Shown here: piece after piece, positions 9,285 through 18,408 of the stretch | Layout of the letters: every line of letters begins with the position of its first letter | Numbering within the stretch: the first letter of the stretch is position 1 | From: Lutibacter sp. B2 | Lineage (GTDB): Bacteria > Bacillota > Clostridia > Peptostreptococcales > Thermotaleaceae | Assembly (NCBI GenBank): GCA_015686845.1 | Contig: JADPRS010000010.1 | Location: 1-64,000 of the forward strand | Length of the DNA: 64,000 nt | Direction of reading: 5' to 3' | The notes under the pieces: model-generated | What the model was told of the DNA's origin: nothing | Database searches by the model: none | What the model saw: the letters and a program-made list of their open reading frames with translations, nothing else | Position numbers and translations under genes: made by a program

Positions 9285-9359
9285 TATTGTAACCTCTTTT
9301 CTGCAATAAATTATATTATTTATTCGACTGAGGTGTTACAACCTTAGTATACAATTACA

Positions 9360-9863
9360 GAATAACTTTATCTTTTAATGAGTTTAATTTGTATTCTCTT
9401 AGGAGTACAACTACACCAAGTAAACAATTAAGATTAAAAGTGACATCTTAATACTCTTTTCCTAAATAATTTTCTTCGTTCTTATAATAAACTCTTTGTC
9501 AGTCCTGGGACTGTTGTATTCGCTCATATTTAAATAATACTCCTTCTGTTGAACATGCCTTGAAGTATGACTTTAGTGAAATTACACCTTAATGCAGATA
9601 TAAGATAATCATATAGTATAACAAAATGGAATATTTTTTAAACCAACTAACCTCTATTGTAAGAATAGAGGAAAGACAATTATATATTTCATTCACATAT
9701 CTTAAAATAGCATGTAGTTTAGAAAGGTATTTGAATACACAGGAGATGTAATTGGTTAAAAATTTATTAAGTATTGAGAAAGATTAGGAAAGGAGTAAAA
9801 GAAAAAATTTAAAGGAGATGTTTATCATCTCCTCTTCTTACATAAATATTATGTATATAATTA
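9360..9863. other. Non-coding gap
   Basis: I find no gene. There is a small hairpin (CCTCTATT at 9651-9658 with its complement at 9664-9671) and the terminator of the next gene at 9814-9832. Confidence 0.45.
9814..9832 (-). terminator. Terminator of the 244-aa protein gene
   Basis: GGAGATG and its complement enclose a 5-base loop. On the minus strand the stem is followed by CTTTAAATTTTTT. It lies about 32 bases past the stop codon at 9864. Confidence 0.65.
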
Positions 9864-10598
9864 TTACAGCACCCATTGCTTTAATAAAGCTAACACATTC
9901 TTATACAACTTATTACAATCCATTAAGCTTGATAAGTTATATTCTTCATTAGTATTAATTGTTTTGAATTTGGCTAGTATGTGGAAATCAATCCAGATAC
10001 ACCCTAGTTCATCACGATCCATTGTTGACAAAATTTTTGGAATATCACTTAAGCTTTTAGCATCTAGTAAATTAGATATTACTCTACTTGGTAATTTAAC
10101 TTCTGTTATTTCTAACTTATCGTTATCAAACTCAAACCAAATTTCATCAGATTTAGGCGCATGTGGATCAAAATCTGATGGGTCAACAACTAGTCCACCT
10201 CTAACTAAGAGATTTGGCTTTTCATTATTATATTTCTGTAATTGTTGGATAGTTTGACTGATTTTATTATTTGAAATATCATCAATAAATTTATGCCACA
10301 TCCAGTCATTTTTCATTATCCAACCTTTTTTTATAGTATTAGGGTAATATAGAGCTACATTTTCTCCTAATCCTTTTTCAACATGTAGTCCGCAGAAAGT
10401 GTAACCTCTGTCATTAAAGAGCACATATTTTCCATAACGATATGCTGGCCACTCATTACTTGGAACTACCCACCACAATGTATCTTCAGGTATATTTTTA
10501 TTCCATGGTCTTGGAGAGAATCTTTTTTGCCCATAGTTTAAATGAGTTGCTAAAGAACGAGCAGCATTCATAGTATTTTCATACTTTAAGATTTTCAT
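9864..10598 (-). CDS. Hypothetical protein, 244 aa
   Basis: I do not recognise this protein. It has no membrane segment or signal peptide and looks like a soluble globular protein. The N-terminal half is rich in Trp and Tyr (PRPWNKNIPEDTLWWVVPSN, then WPAYRYGKYVLF), the kind of composition seen in ligand-binding or catalytic pockets. The middle holds an RGGLVVDPSDFDPHAPKSDE stretch rich in Asp and Pro. The ATG is preceded by GAGGT. It stands alone, between the IS3 copy and the TPR/PIN gene, with its own terminator. The setting suggests an accessory, perhaps defence-related gene, but nothing in the sequence proves it. Confidence 0.75.
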   Translation of the reverse strand: MKILKYENTMNAARSLATHLNYGQKRFSPRPWNKNIPEDTLWWVVPSNEWPAYRYGKYVLFNDRGYTFCGLHVEKGLGENVALYYPNTIKKGWIMKNDWMWHKFIDDISNNKISQTIQQLQKYNNEKPNLLVRGGLVVDPSDFDPHAPKSDEIWFEFDNDKLEITEVKLPSRVISNLLDAKSLSDIPKILSTMDRDELGCIWIDFHILAKFKTINTNEEYNLSSLMDCNKLYKNVLALLKQWVL

Positions 10599-11221
10599 TT
10601 ACATACCTCATTTCTAAGTTTCATAAATTATGCCTAGCCTTTGGTATCATATAACTTTATAGATTTCTAACATTAATGTAAGAAATTTTTGTTATGCATG
10701 ATATCAATATATTAATATGAAACATTTGAAAAATTATTCAATATTTTTAATAAATAGGAAATACACGTTAATTAAATATATAAAGAATGAAATTAATTAA
10801 AAGATCTTTAAAATATTGAAAATGGAAAGTAGAGAAAAAAAGAAGGAGATGATAAAAATCTCCTTTTATGGGTGTCTAATATTTAAATTTAAATTGTATT
10901 ATAGTTTTATTATAATTTTACTGTTATATGGATAATTGGAAGTTATATTATGCTCAAATTTTTATTTATGATACGGTTTATCGTATCATTTTAGAACTAA
11001 ACGATTTTTCTGGCGAAACTGCTGTACTAAGAATAAAGACATTCGTTGGTTTTCTTAGAAGAAAAAGACCTTCTACTGAAGAACCGTTTATTCTCTTTTT
11101 TTACTGTTGATGAAATAAACGAAACAAAACCAAGGAGTTATAAGTAATGACTAAAATCTCCTCATAAAATGAAAATGATGGCTTTAATAAACTCATATAT
11201 TAGAATTAGGAAATAGACAGC
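10599..11221. other. Non-coding interval with a terminator-like hairpin
   Basis: Apart from the hairpin at 10844-10864 I see only weak structure, such as GATACG/CGTATC at about 10968-10985. A 60-codon plus-strand frame at 10928-11110 has no ribosome site and is not called. Confidence 0.45.
10844..10864 (-). terminator. Terminator-like hairpin downstream of the TPR/PIN gene
   Basis: AGGAGAT and its complement enclose a 7-base loop, and the minus-strand copy is followed by TCTTTTTTTCTC. It closely resembles the terminator at 9814-9832. It lies about 360 bases past the TPR/PIN stop codon. Confidence 0.5.
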
Positions 11222-14200
11222 CTATGATTGGATGTCTATTCTTTCTTCTTGGATTCTTCTAATGAAAGCAACGATATAACTAATATCCTCTACACCGTTA
11301 ATTGCTAGCTGTTCTTCAAGAAAGCTAATAGAACTATTAAACTCCGTTTCATCATTGCCGAATAAAGCTAAATATTGCATAACAAAACTTACAAATGCTA
11401 TTGCAATACTTAATATCTTATTAAATTCATAGGTACTCAATACTTCAGCATATGATAAAGCTGTTTTCCTATTTATATGATAAGCTCCATGAACTCTCAA
11501 AATCCTCTTAATCGTACAATTTCTTATTAGCTTTTCAAAATCAGACGAAACATCAGGATACTTTAATGCAATTATATGTAGATAGTATCTTGTTTTTCCA
11601 ACATACTTATCCAAAAACTTTATGATTTCTATCGATACAATCCTAAAATCGTCAATGGATACTTCATCTTTTATTCTTTTCAATGCACCTATATAAGCTG
11701 GAATGAAAGTCTTATAGTTAGCATTCCTTCCCATTCTTAAAAATGGCTTAACTCCTTCAAAACCATTAGTTTGATAGCTTATAAATATATCATCAGCATC
11801 AAAACTAATAAATTCAACTTTGAATTTTCTTAAATTTGCTATTGCTAAAGCAACAAGTTTCCTTGTTGATGGTTTGTTATTTTTCAAGAAATGGAATAAT
11901 GTATTAATATCAATCAAGTAGCTTGTATCAAATTGCTTTGAAGAATGAACTTCAGTATTCAAAAAAGGTACTTTTAAGTTCTCTGATAAAGCTATGCAAT
12001 CAAGTGTATCTTCTGGAAATAAGTCTAATTCTGATTTTAGTTTTACTCGTACATCGACTGGCACTTCTTTAACATTGAGAGATTTATTGATGTAATCGAG
12101 TATGGCAATTGAAGAATTTCTAGTTATACCTGATTGTCTTTGTTTAACAATTGTTATTACATTATATGGTATAAGCACTTCGTTAAATGAATCGAGTAAA
12201 GGCAATGCCCCTGCTTCCGATAATATTGCTAATGTGTTAGCATCTATTAAAATCTTATCGTTTATTTTTTCAGCCTGTTCAAATGCTTCATATACATTTC
12301 CATTAGAAATATGAACGTGAGTAAATGGATAATGATTATACATCAGCATTTCTTCTATTCCAGTTCCAACAAGCTTATTGTATACTGCCACTCCAATGAT
12401 TCCTTGATTAAAGAACCAATTTATTTGACTGATATCTCTATCACCAGTTACAGCTTTTATTTTTTTTATTAGTTCTTCTCCAGACTCATTTTCTGAGTGC
12501 TTAATAACCTTAAACCATTTAGGATTTGGGTTCTTTGCATAATATTCGCCCATATATGAAAAAGCTTCATCAGTTTTACCATTATCCATACAAAATGCAG
12601 CATAGAATTGATGAAATGGTGACTCCAAATCATCTCTAACGAAATCCTTAATATCATTTAGCTTTTCGAATGCATCAGGTAGTTTGCCTTTTTCTTTTAG
12701 GATAAATGCATAATATATGTAGTATAATTCAGGCCGTTCCAATTGCATTGGAACAGCATGTTCAAGATAAAGTTCAGCATCAAATACCGAATTACTATTC
12801 AGTTTTAATTCAACAGCCTTTATTAAATCATTATGATTATCATTTACCTTAAATAGTTCAAAATATGCTTTTGCAGTTTTGTCTAAATCTCCTTTAAAGG
12901 TATAATAGTTTACTTCTAAAATAGCTTTGTTTATTGGCGATAATGTATTTAAATCAGTTGATTCATATTGACTGAAGAATTTCTCATATTGTTCTGTCTT
13001 TAGGTAATACATTAATTTGTTGTAAATTACAAATGGCATTTGTAATTCGATTATTTCATACTTCCTTGAATCAACATTATCGAAAAACTCGTTGAGTTCA
13101 TCAAACAAGTCGTTCTCTAGGAGTAGTTGAAGCAAATCGTACAAAACTAGTGAATTTTCGGCTACCTGTTTGAATTTACTTATTTCTTCAATTAGTTTTT
13201 CTTTCTCACCTTGCTTATCAATGTACTGAATGTAATTCATCCATAACACTTCATCTTTGTTATTTCTAGTGTACTTCTTGTAATAATGGATGTATCTATC
13301 AAATTGATTATCTTCCTTTAAAGCATTGAGTAACGAAAGTTGTAATACTTTGTCTTCTGGATAGTTGTTCTCTATCTCTACAATCAGCAGTTCAATTTCT
13401 GATTCATAATCTTTCTTTATCTCGAAATAGAAAGACTTATATTTGACTTTCTCATAATCATTCAAATGAGAAAATGTTTCTTCGTTATAAATCCCATTAA
13501 GAACTTCAGCTTCAACAACAGGCCTTAAAATATCTAGTTTGGTCAAATTAACATAATCTTTTGACTCATCCCTAATCTCAAGTATTCTTTTATGCTTATT
13601 TGTAACTGCAAGTATATTGAATAAGAATGGAAATACCATTATCGCTATTGTAGGTAAAGTATCTTTATTGCTATCAGTATATACTGCTTCAAGCTTTTCT
13701 CGCGCCCTATCAAGCTGGCTAAAGTCAATATTATCAAGAGTAGTTGTACCATCCTCTTTCATTGACTTCATTGATTCAAAATATTCACATGCAGCAATAC
13801 CAATCTCTTTAGTAAGATTTTTACTAAACCTATTAGATTCGATGTAGTTCTCTTTGGCTAAACTAAAATCTTGATAATTAAAAGCAACATCACCTAAGTT
13901 AGTATAGATAATTGCTTTTTCTTTAATTCCAAGTCCTTCTCGTTTTAACAACTCATTTAACTGTATTTTTGCTTCTTCATATGCAATTACTTTGTGAGTA
14001 GCCTTCAATAAAACACTACCAGCCAAAGCATTTATATAATCTGTTTTTTTACTAATTGCTTTATCGCTAAGAATTATGGCTTTTTCAAGTTCTCTTCTCT
14101 TATAGAACCAGATAGATAATAAAAAATAATAACGGTGAATTTCTTTAACATCATCACCTAAAGCATCAATCTTTGTTAACCATCTATTTATAGTTTCTTC

Positions 14201-14581
14201 TTCAGCATCAATATTTATAAAGCAATTAAGTAGTCCATTGTAAATAAGGAATTTTTCATCCTTTAAATACTTAGAAAAATCATCCGACTTTATTAAGTTC
14301 TCATATTCACTGATAGCAACATAAGGCTTACCATCAGCAATTAGCTTTTCAATCGGAAGTATTTTTTCTTTGAAAGATACAGATGAATCTTTATCTAACA
14401 AAGTCTCGTAAAGTTTTTTAAAATGCTTAGAATCATCAATGTGGAAATGGTACTCATCAATCTCCATATGATTAGCAATTTTGTTGTCTCTAGCATCAAC
14501 ATTGCCATATTTACTGCTTGGATTGAATAAAACTTTACTATTTTGTATTAATCCTTGTAGTAAGTCACCAAATTTACTCAC
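11222..14581 (-). CDS. Large TPR-repeat protein with a C-terminal PIN-like nuclease domain
   Basis: The 1119-aa protein starts at a GTG behind a strong GGGGAGGT site. Residues about 1-50 hold a short variable leader with GNVDARDN. Residues about 55-760 are helical and match tetratricopeptide spacing in several places (for example near 150-270). From about 775 a PIN-like domain can be read: KILIDANT with Asp780, then FPEDTLDCIALSENL with acidic residues at 857, 858 and 861, and VPFLNTE, the order of a PIN metal site. About 200 helical residues follow. The design recalls the TPR-PIN proteins of predicted bacterial conflict systems (the TPR-GreAB-C-PIN type), where the repeats sense a partner and the PIN cleaves RNA. 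It follows a small membrane protein gene by 19 bases, so the two probably work together. Confidence 0.7.
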   Translation of the reverse strand: MSKFGDLLQGLIQNSKVLFNPSSKYGNVDARDNKIANHMEIDEYHFHIDDSKHFKKLYETLLDKDSSVSFKEKILPIEKLIADGKPYVAISEYENLIKSDDFSKYLKDEKFLIYNGLLNCFINIDAEEETINRWLTKIDALGDDVKEIHRYYFLLSIWFYKRRELEKAIILSDKAISKKTDYINALAGSVLLKATHKVIAYEEAKIQLNELLKREGLGIKEKAIIYTNLGDVAFNYQDFSLAKENYIESNRFSKNLTKEIGIAACEYFESMKSMKEDGTTTLDNIDFSQLDRAREKLEAVYTDSNKDTLPTIAIMVFPFLFNILAVTNKHKRILEIRDESKDYVNLTKLDILRPVVEAEVLNGIYNEETFSHLNDYEKVKYKSFYFEIKKDYESEIELLIVEIENNYPEDKVLQLSLLNALKEDNQFDRYIHYYKKYTRNNKDEVLWMNYIQYIDKQGEKEKLIEEISKFKQVAENSLVLYDLLQLLLENDLFDELNEFFDNVDSRKYEIIELQMPFVIYNKLMYYLKTEQYEKFFSQYESTDLNTLSPINKAILEVNYYTFKGDLDKTAKAYFELFKVNDNHNDLIKAVELKLNSNSVFDAELYLEHAVPMQLERPELYYIYYAFILKEKGKLPDAFEKLNDIKDFVRDDLESPFHQFYAAFCMDNGKTDEAFSYMGEYYAKNPNPKWFKVIKHSENESGEELIKKIKAVTGDRDISQINWFFNQGIIGVAVYNKLVGTGIEEMLMYNHYPFTHVHISNGNVYEAFEQAEKINDKILIDANTLAILSEAGALPLLDSFNEVLIPYNVITIVKQRQSGITRNSSIAILDYINKSLNVKEVPVDVRVKLKSELDLFPEDTLDCIALSENLKVPFLNTEVHSSKQFDTSYLIDINTLFHFLKNNKPSTRKLVALAIANLRKFKVEFISFDADDIFISYQTNGFEGVKPFLRMGRNANYKTFIPAYIGALKRIKDEVSIDDFRIVSIEIIKFLDKYVGKTRYYLHIIALKYPDVSSDFEKLIRNCTIKRILRVHGAYHINRKTALSYAEVLSTYEFNKILSIAIAFVSFVMQYLALFGNDETEFNSSISFLEEQLAINGVEDISYIVAFIRRIQEERIDIQS

Positions 14582-14600
14582 TTTTCTACCTCCCCACTAA

Positions 14601-14774
14601 TTATTTATTATTTTTTTTATTGATTTCATTTCCTATAGTAGTGTTATTGATATCAATATTACCATTCTTTGTTCTAGGTTTGAAAATAAGTCTATATTTT
14701 TTGGTAGTCAATAGAAAAGCACCTACTCCAAAAATTACAGTTATCAATATTCCAATTAAAGCTTCATTACTCAT
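14601..14774 (-). CDS. Small single-span membrane protein, partner of the TPR/PIN protein
   Basis: The 57-aa protein has one membrane segment (about residues 5-24, ALIGILITVIFGVGAFLL) and a basic, Asn-rich tail containing NGNIDINNTTIGN. I chose the ATG at 14774 because GGAGG lies eight bases before it; an in-frame ATG 15 bases upstream overlaps that ribosome site. The tail resembles GNVDARDNKIAN at the start of the following TPR/PIN protein. Such short beta-strand-like repeats occur in small proteins linked to conflict systems. It could tether or sense at the membrane. Function is unknown. Confidence 0.65.
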   Translation of the reverse strand: MSNEALIGILITVIFGVGAFLLTTKKYRLIFKPRTKNGNIDINNTTIGNEINKKNNK

Positions 14775-15428
14775 TATCTCTTCCTCCATATATTTTCAAA
14801 TTAGTCTAATTCATTACCAAAAATTAACATTATTATATCTTATAATCCTTTTCAGTTCTATAATTCTGAAACCTTTGGTTTAAGGCAAGAACGATGTTAT
14901 TGACCGTATTATAAACCATACGAATTCATCACCTTGAACCATTGATTTTTCAAGACTTTTGAATAGCAAAAGAACACTGTTTGTGCTACGATTCATCGTA
15001 CTACATTTTAAATTTACTCAGGATTAATTGCTAATTATATGTATTCAACTTCTCATTATAAACATTAGCATCACTATAAATACTAAATCATAATACCTCG
15101 TAACTAATTGTTCGTCCCATATATAAGATAGTCTTTCATTACAATAATATATATGTTTCAAATATATCCATATTATAACACTTTCGTAGGTATATTTACA
15201 TAATTTTCAAGCTTTATATATATATCAATTTATTTTCATTAACTAAAGTTTCAGTAGAAACACTAAAAATCCCAAACATGAAATATACCTACTAAATCTA
15301 GCAGTACTTCACAAGAAAGTTTTTTAGCTTCAAATTATTTACATGCAATTTAAAACCGCCCTACTTCAGAGCGGTTTCACAACAACCTCCGTGGATTACA
15401 AACTCCACATTGAAATTATGTATTTATC
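14775..15428. other. Non-coding interval
   Basis: No gene is supported. A possible -10 (TATAAT on the minus strand near 14840) may serve the small membrane protein gene. A hairpin with arms AAACCGC and GCGGTTT lies at about 15353-15377, downstream of the 57-aa gene, and could terminate it. Confidence 0.4.
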
Positions 15429-15602
15429 TTAAAGTACTTCTCCTTTATTATCTTTTTCAAGTTTTTCTATTAGTCTATCCATATTTTTAGCTGACACATT
15501 CTTAAATAGTATTTTGGCCAAAGCTTTCGCTGCACGTATATTATATTCCTCCATCTTTTCTTGAGTAGGTTCATGCACAATTACTTTTGAGATCTTACTC
15601 AT
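15429..15602 (-). CDS. Small 57-aa protein divergent from the recombinase
   Basis: This short frame starts at ATG 15602 behind a strong GAGGAGG site and ends at TAA 15429. The protein (beginning MSKISKVIVHEP) has a short strand followed by an amphipathic helix with several Lys and Glu, and no membrane segment. It faces the serine recombinase gene across a 152-bp spacer that must carry both promoters. Small basic proteins next to large serine recombinases are sometimes recombination directionality factors or repressors, and this is a candidate for either. I do not recognise the family. Confidence 0.65.
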   Translation of the reverse strand: MSKISKVIVHEPTQEKMEEYNIRAAKALAKILFKNVSAKNMDRLIEKLEKDNKGEVL

Positions 15603-15754
15603 ATGAGAACCTCCTCATTAATATATATATATGGCAAGCTAAATAAATTAGTCCATTATATGGTTAACATACATTTTTTTACATACTATTTTAATGCTAT
15701 AAAAATGCATAATAAAAACATAGGCATGATAACAAGACAGAAAGGAGTGACAAT

Positions 15755-17359
15755 ATGAAAGCTGCAATCTACAGCAGAAAAAGTAAGTTTACGGGCAAAG
15801 GTGATTCTGTTGAAAACCAAGTACAGATGTGTAAAGAATATGGTAAAATGCATGGTATTACATGCGACTATATAGTATATGAAGATGAAGGCTTTTCAGG
15901 TAGCACTACGAATAGACCTAAGTTTCAAGAAATGATTCATGATGCTATGTCAAAAAAATTTGACGTACTCATATGCTATAGATTAGATCGTATAAGTAGG
16001 AACATTGCAGACTTTGCTCGTTTGATTGAGGAACTTCAAGAATATAGCATTGATTTTATAAGTATTCGCGAACAATTTGATACTTCTACTCCTATGGGAA
16101 GAGCCATGATGAATATTGCCGCCGTATTCGCCCAGTTAGAGAGGGAGACCATCGCCGAAAGGATACGAGATAATATGTTAGAACTTGCAAAGTCTGGTCA
16201 TTGGCTTGGCGGACAAGTACCTCTAGGATATAATAGTAAAAAAATCACTTATTTAGATGCAGAATACAAACAAAGAAGTATGTATCAATTATCCCCTATA
16301 AAAGAAGAGCTAGAGACTACAAAATTGATTTTTGATAAATACCTAGAAACCAAATCTTTATCACAAGTAAGCAAATATCTATTATCCAATAATATTAAAG
16401 GTAAAAATGGAGGAGACTTTGGTAAAAAAAGCATTAATAGTATTTTAACTAATCCTGTATATGTAAAAGCTAACCATGAAGTTTTCTCTTATCTTCAAGA
16501 TTTAGGAATAAGTACAGCTGGTAAGCCAAATGTCAAGCATGGAATCCTTACCTATAATAAAAGTCAAAAAGGAAAAAAGACCGATTACACTCAGTGGATC
16601 GCAGCAATAGGGAAACATGAAGGAATAATTAATCCCAATGATTGGCTTTTCGTACAAGAAACACTCAAAACAAATAAAGCAAAAGCTCCTCGCATGGGAA
16701 CCTCCCACACTGCCCTTCTCACGGGTATATTAAAATGTGCAAAGTGTGGAAGTGGTATGCGTGTTACATATGGTAATAAAAATAAAGAAACTGGAAATAG
16801 AGCCTATTATTATACCTGTAGTTTAAAAAATAATTCTGGGCAAACAAGATGTGCTAATAAAAATATCCGTGGAGATCAATTAGAACTGATGGTCATTAAA
16901 AAATTAAAAGCTTTTAATAGAGATACATTGCTTAAGGAATTAAAAGACCTTCAAAAGAAAAATAATCAATTTAACACGACTGCACATGAAATAGAATCTA
17001 TAAAAAATCAAATGGACGCCAAAAAGGTAGCCATTCAGAGTTTAGTAACTCAAGTATCCCAAAACAAAGAAAGTATTGCATCAAACTATTTTATTCAAGA
17101 AATTGAAAGATTAGATAAGGAATGCAAACAATTACAACAGAAACTTGAAGTAAAGAAAAATACGAAAGACGTAAAGGATGAAGAAAATATAAATATTGAT
17201 TTAATCATTCGTTCATTGGAAGATTTTAATGCCTTATTTGATACTTTAGAAAATATTAATGATAAAAGGTATCTCATTAGTTGTTTAGTTGATAAAATCA
17301 CATGGGATGGATCTAATGGTGATGTGGACGTATATTTGTGGGGGTGTAAAAAAAAATGA
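15755..17359 (+). CDS. Large serine recombinase
   Basis: The 534-aa protein has the resolvase/invertase catalytic domain (1-150) with the nucleophile Ser in YSRKS, the conserved YRLDRISRN and an LERETIAERI helix. It is followed by a recombinase domain (about 170-290), a zinc ribbon (CAKCGSGM near 325 with a second Cys pair, YTCSL and TRCANK, about 30 residues on), and a coiled coil (about 400-475). This is the full layout of enzymes that integrate and excise elements at att sites, including the skin recombinase SpoIVCA. It begins behind AAGGAGTG and stops about 55 bases before the junction with the chromosome. It is the likely enzyme for this element, acting at the interrupted flavoprotein gene. 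Confidence 0.95.
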   Translation: MKAAIYSRKSKFTGKGDSVENQVQMCKEYGKMHGITCDYIVYEDEGFSGSTTNRPKFQEMIHDAMSKKFDVLICYRLDRISRNIADFARLIEELQEYSIDFISIREQFDTSTPMGRAMMNIAAVFAQLERETIAERIRDNMLELAKSGHWLGGQVPLGYNSKKITYLDAEYKQRSMYQLSPIKEELETTKLIFDKYLETKSLSQVSKYLLSNNIKGKNGGDFGKKSINSILTNPVYVKANHEVFSYLQDLGISTAGKPNVKHGILTYNKSQKGKKTDYTQWIAAIGKHEGIINPNDWLFVQETLKTNKAKAPRMGTSHTALLTGILKCAKCGSGMRVTYGNKNKETGNRAYYYTCSLKNNSGQTRCANKNIRGDQLELMVIKKLKAFNRDTLLKELKDLQKKNNQFNTTAHEIESIKNQMDAKKVAIQSLVTQVSQNKESIASNYFIQEIERLDKECKQLQQKLEVKKNTKDVKDEENINIDLIIRSLEDFNALFDTLENINDKRYLISCLVDKITWDGSNGDVDVYLWGCKKK

Positions 17360-17380
17360 AGCCATATTTTCCACAAAACC

Positions 17381-17422
17381 CCAAATTGTCGCAATTTGGT
17401 GGTACGTACATCTGTATGCCCT
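17381..17422. other. Putative attachment junction (attR-like)
   Basis: Between the recombinase stop and the flavoprotein sequence lies an inverted repeat, CCAAATTG (17381-17388) and CAATTTGG (17392-17399), then GTACGTAC (17402-17409). The flavoprotein reading loses sense after Gly-His-Thr at 17421-17413. The crossover core should be within about 17407-17422. The partner site is outside the window, so the exact core cannot be set. Confidence 0.5.
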
Positions 17423-18408
17423 ACAAATAGTCCTGACTTCTCTCCTGCACATAAAAGATTATCTACCCCTTCAACCTTCATAGTATTGTCTCTAGGCGCA
17501 ATAGATAGATATCTAATAGAATTTCCTATTCCGCCTGAATATGGATCTTCATATCTAGCATTTTCTAACCCTTTAAATTTTCTCAACTTTTCTAACGGAT
17601 AAAAAGGTGCCATTAATTTAGCATGCCCTGTATCTAGTAATATTAAATTCTCCGCATACTCTTTTAGCGCATATTGTTGACAAACCTTCATATCAAGCTT
17701 CTTTAAATTAACTTGATCTTTTGGAACGGGTAGTATGACTACACCTTTTGTATTTAATTCATCAACAATTTCTTTACTTAATGAGTCTTTATTAAGTTTA
17801 CAAGACCCACTAAAAGCTCCATGAGATCCATCTTTTCTCTTTCCTACTATATCTTCTACACCAGCTTTTTTGCTAATGCTTATTCTTGGACCAAATGAAG
17901 GACATCTTAGTATACACATAGAGCATCCATTTCCATATTTCAAACAATTCCCCATAGGTCCCGTTGATCCTGTAGTTTCAATAAATACATCTCCTGAAAT
18001 TACATTTCCATCTTGTAAAACTATTTCTTTTATCGTTTTTCCCTCTTTTATAACATCTACTGCTCTAGATCTAAACAATACGTTTATATTCATCTCTTCT
18101 AATAATCTTCTTGTCATTGGTTCCACTTTACATACATCATATAAGCTTGCATGCGTATGCCCTGGAAAATCAATATTGACATGCCTTGATGCTTTATCAG
18201 TTATATTAAATAATTCTTTTGCTCCTAATAATATACTTTCCTCTGTAGCAGTATACCTTCCATTATTTCTCATAATACCGCCAACGTTACCAAGTCCTAC
18301 TAATATATCCATTCTTTCAATAATGGTTACATTCGCACCTGCTTTTTTAGCAGTTATTGCAGCTGCAACGCCTGCCCATCCTCCTCCGATTACTATTACT
18401 TTAGTCAT
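17413..18408 (-). pseudogene. FAD-dependent oxidoreductase, 5' part (gene interrupted by the element)
   Basis: Codons 1-332 encode a flavoprotein: a GGGWAG dinucleotide-binding motif at the N-terminus (FAD_oxidored type), a glycine-rich NVGGIMRNNGR segment, a Cys cluster (NGCSMCILRCPSFGPR) and a late FAD motif (LLCAGEKSGLFVGHT). Such proteins normally continue with a C-terminal helix bundle that closes the FAD site. Here the frame runs instead into element DNA and continues for about 105 meaningless residues over the recombinase 3' end. The gene overlaps the upstream electron-transfer gene by ATGA, so the two are coupled. The missing part should lie left of the element. Excision would restore the gene. 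Its substrate is unknown. Confidence 0.85.

Larger units (their letters stand above)
8095..9359 (-). mobile_element. IS3-family element (copy B), nearly complete
   Basis: It is about 1265 bp. The ends are imperfect inverted repeats sharing TTGTAACAC; the outer edges are set by TGTTCT at 8095 and by similarity with copy A, which runs to ATTACA at 9359. It carries orfA and orfB in the overlapping -1 arrangement of IS3 elements. An AATA is present on both flanks and may be the target duplication. One in-frame stop in orfB makes it probably inactive. Confidence 0.85.
1..17412. mobile_element. Right part of an integrated element with a serine recombinase (left end outside window)
   Basis: The flavoprotein gene on the minus strand loses homology at about base 17412, right beside a large serine recombinase gene that ends at 17359. 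The missing C-terminal part of that gene is nowhere in bases 1-17412, so the other end of the element must lie left of the window. The cargo is accessory: two IS3-family copies, an XRE/helicase/nuclease fusion, a J-domain membrane protein, a TPR/PIN protein and unknown proteins. Gene density is lower than in the chromosome to the right. A recombinase at the edge of the insert, reading toward the junction, is the arrangement of skin-like elements and serine-integrase prophages. No phage structural gene is visible in this part. The extent to the left is inferred. Confidence 0.75.

Noticed and set aside
10928-11110. 60-codon plus-strand frame
   Set aside because: No ribosome site, no recognisable domain, and it lies in A/T-rich spacer DNA.
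12469-12657. 62-codon minus-strand frame inside the TPR gene
   Set aside because: It is an out-of-frame overlap of the long TPR/PIN gene with no start signal.
17095-17412. C-terminal continuation of the flavoprotein frame (about 105 codons)
   Set aside because: It runs antisense through the recombinase 3' end, is rich in Ser, Phe and Lys, and has no relation to the flavoprotein fold. It is chance readthrough past the junction.
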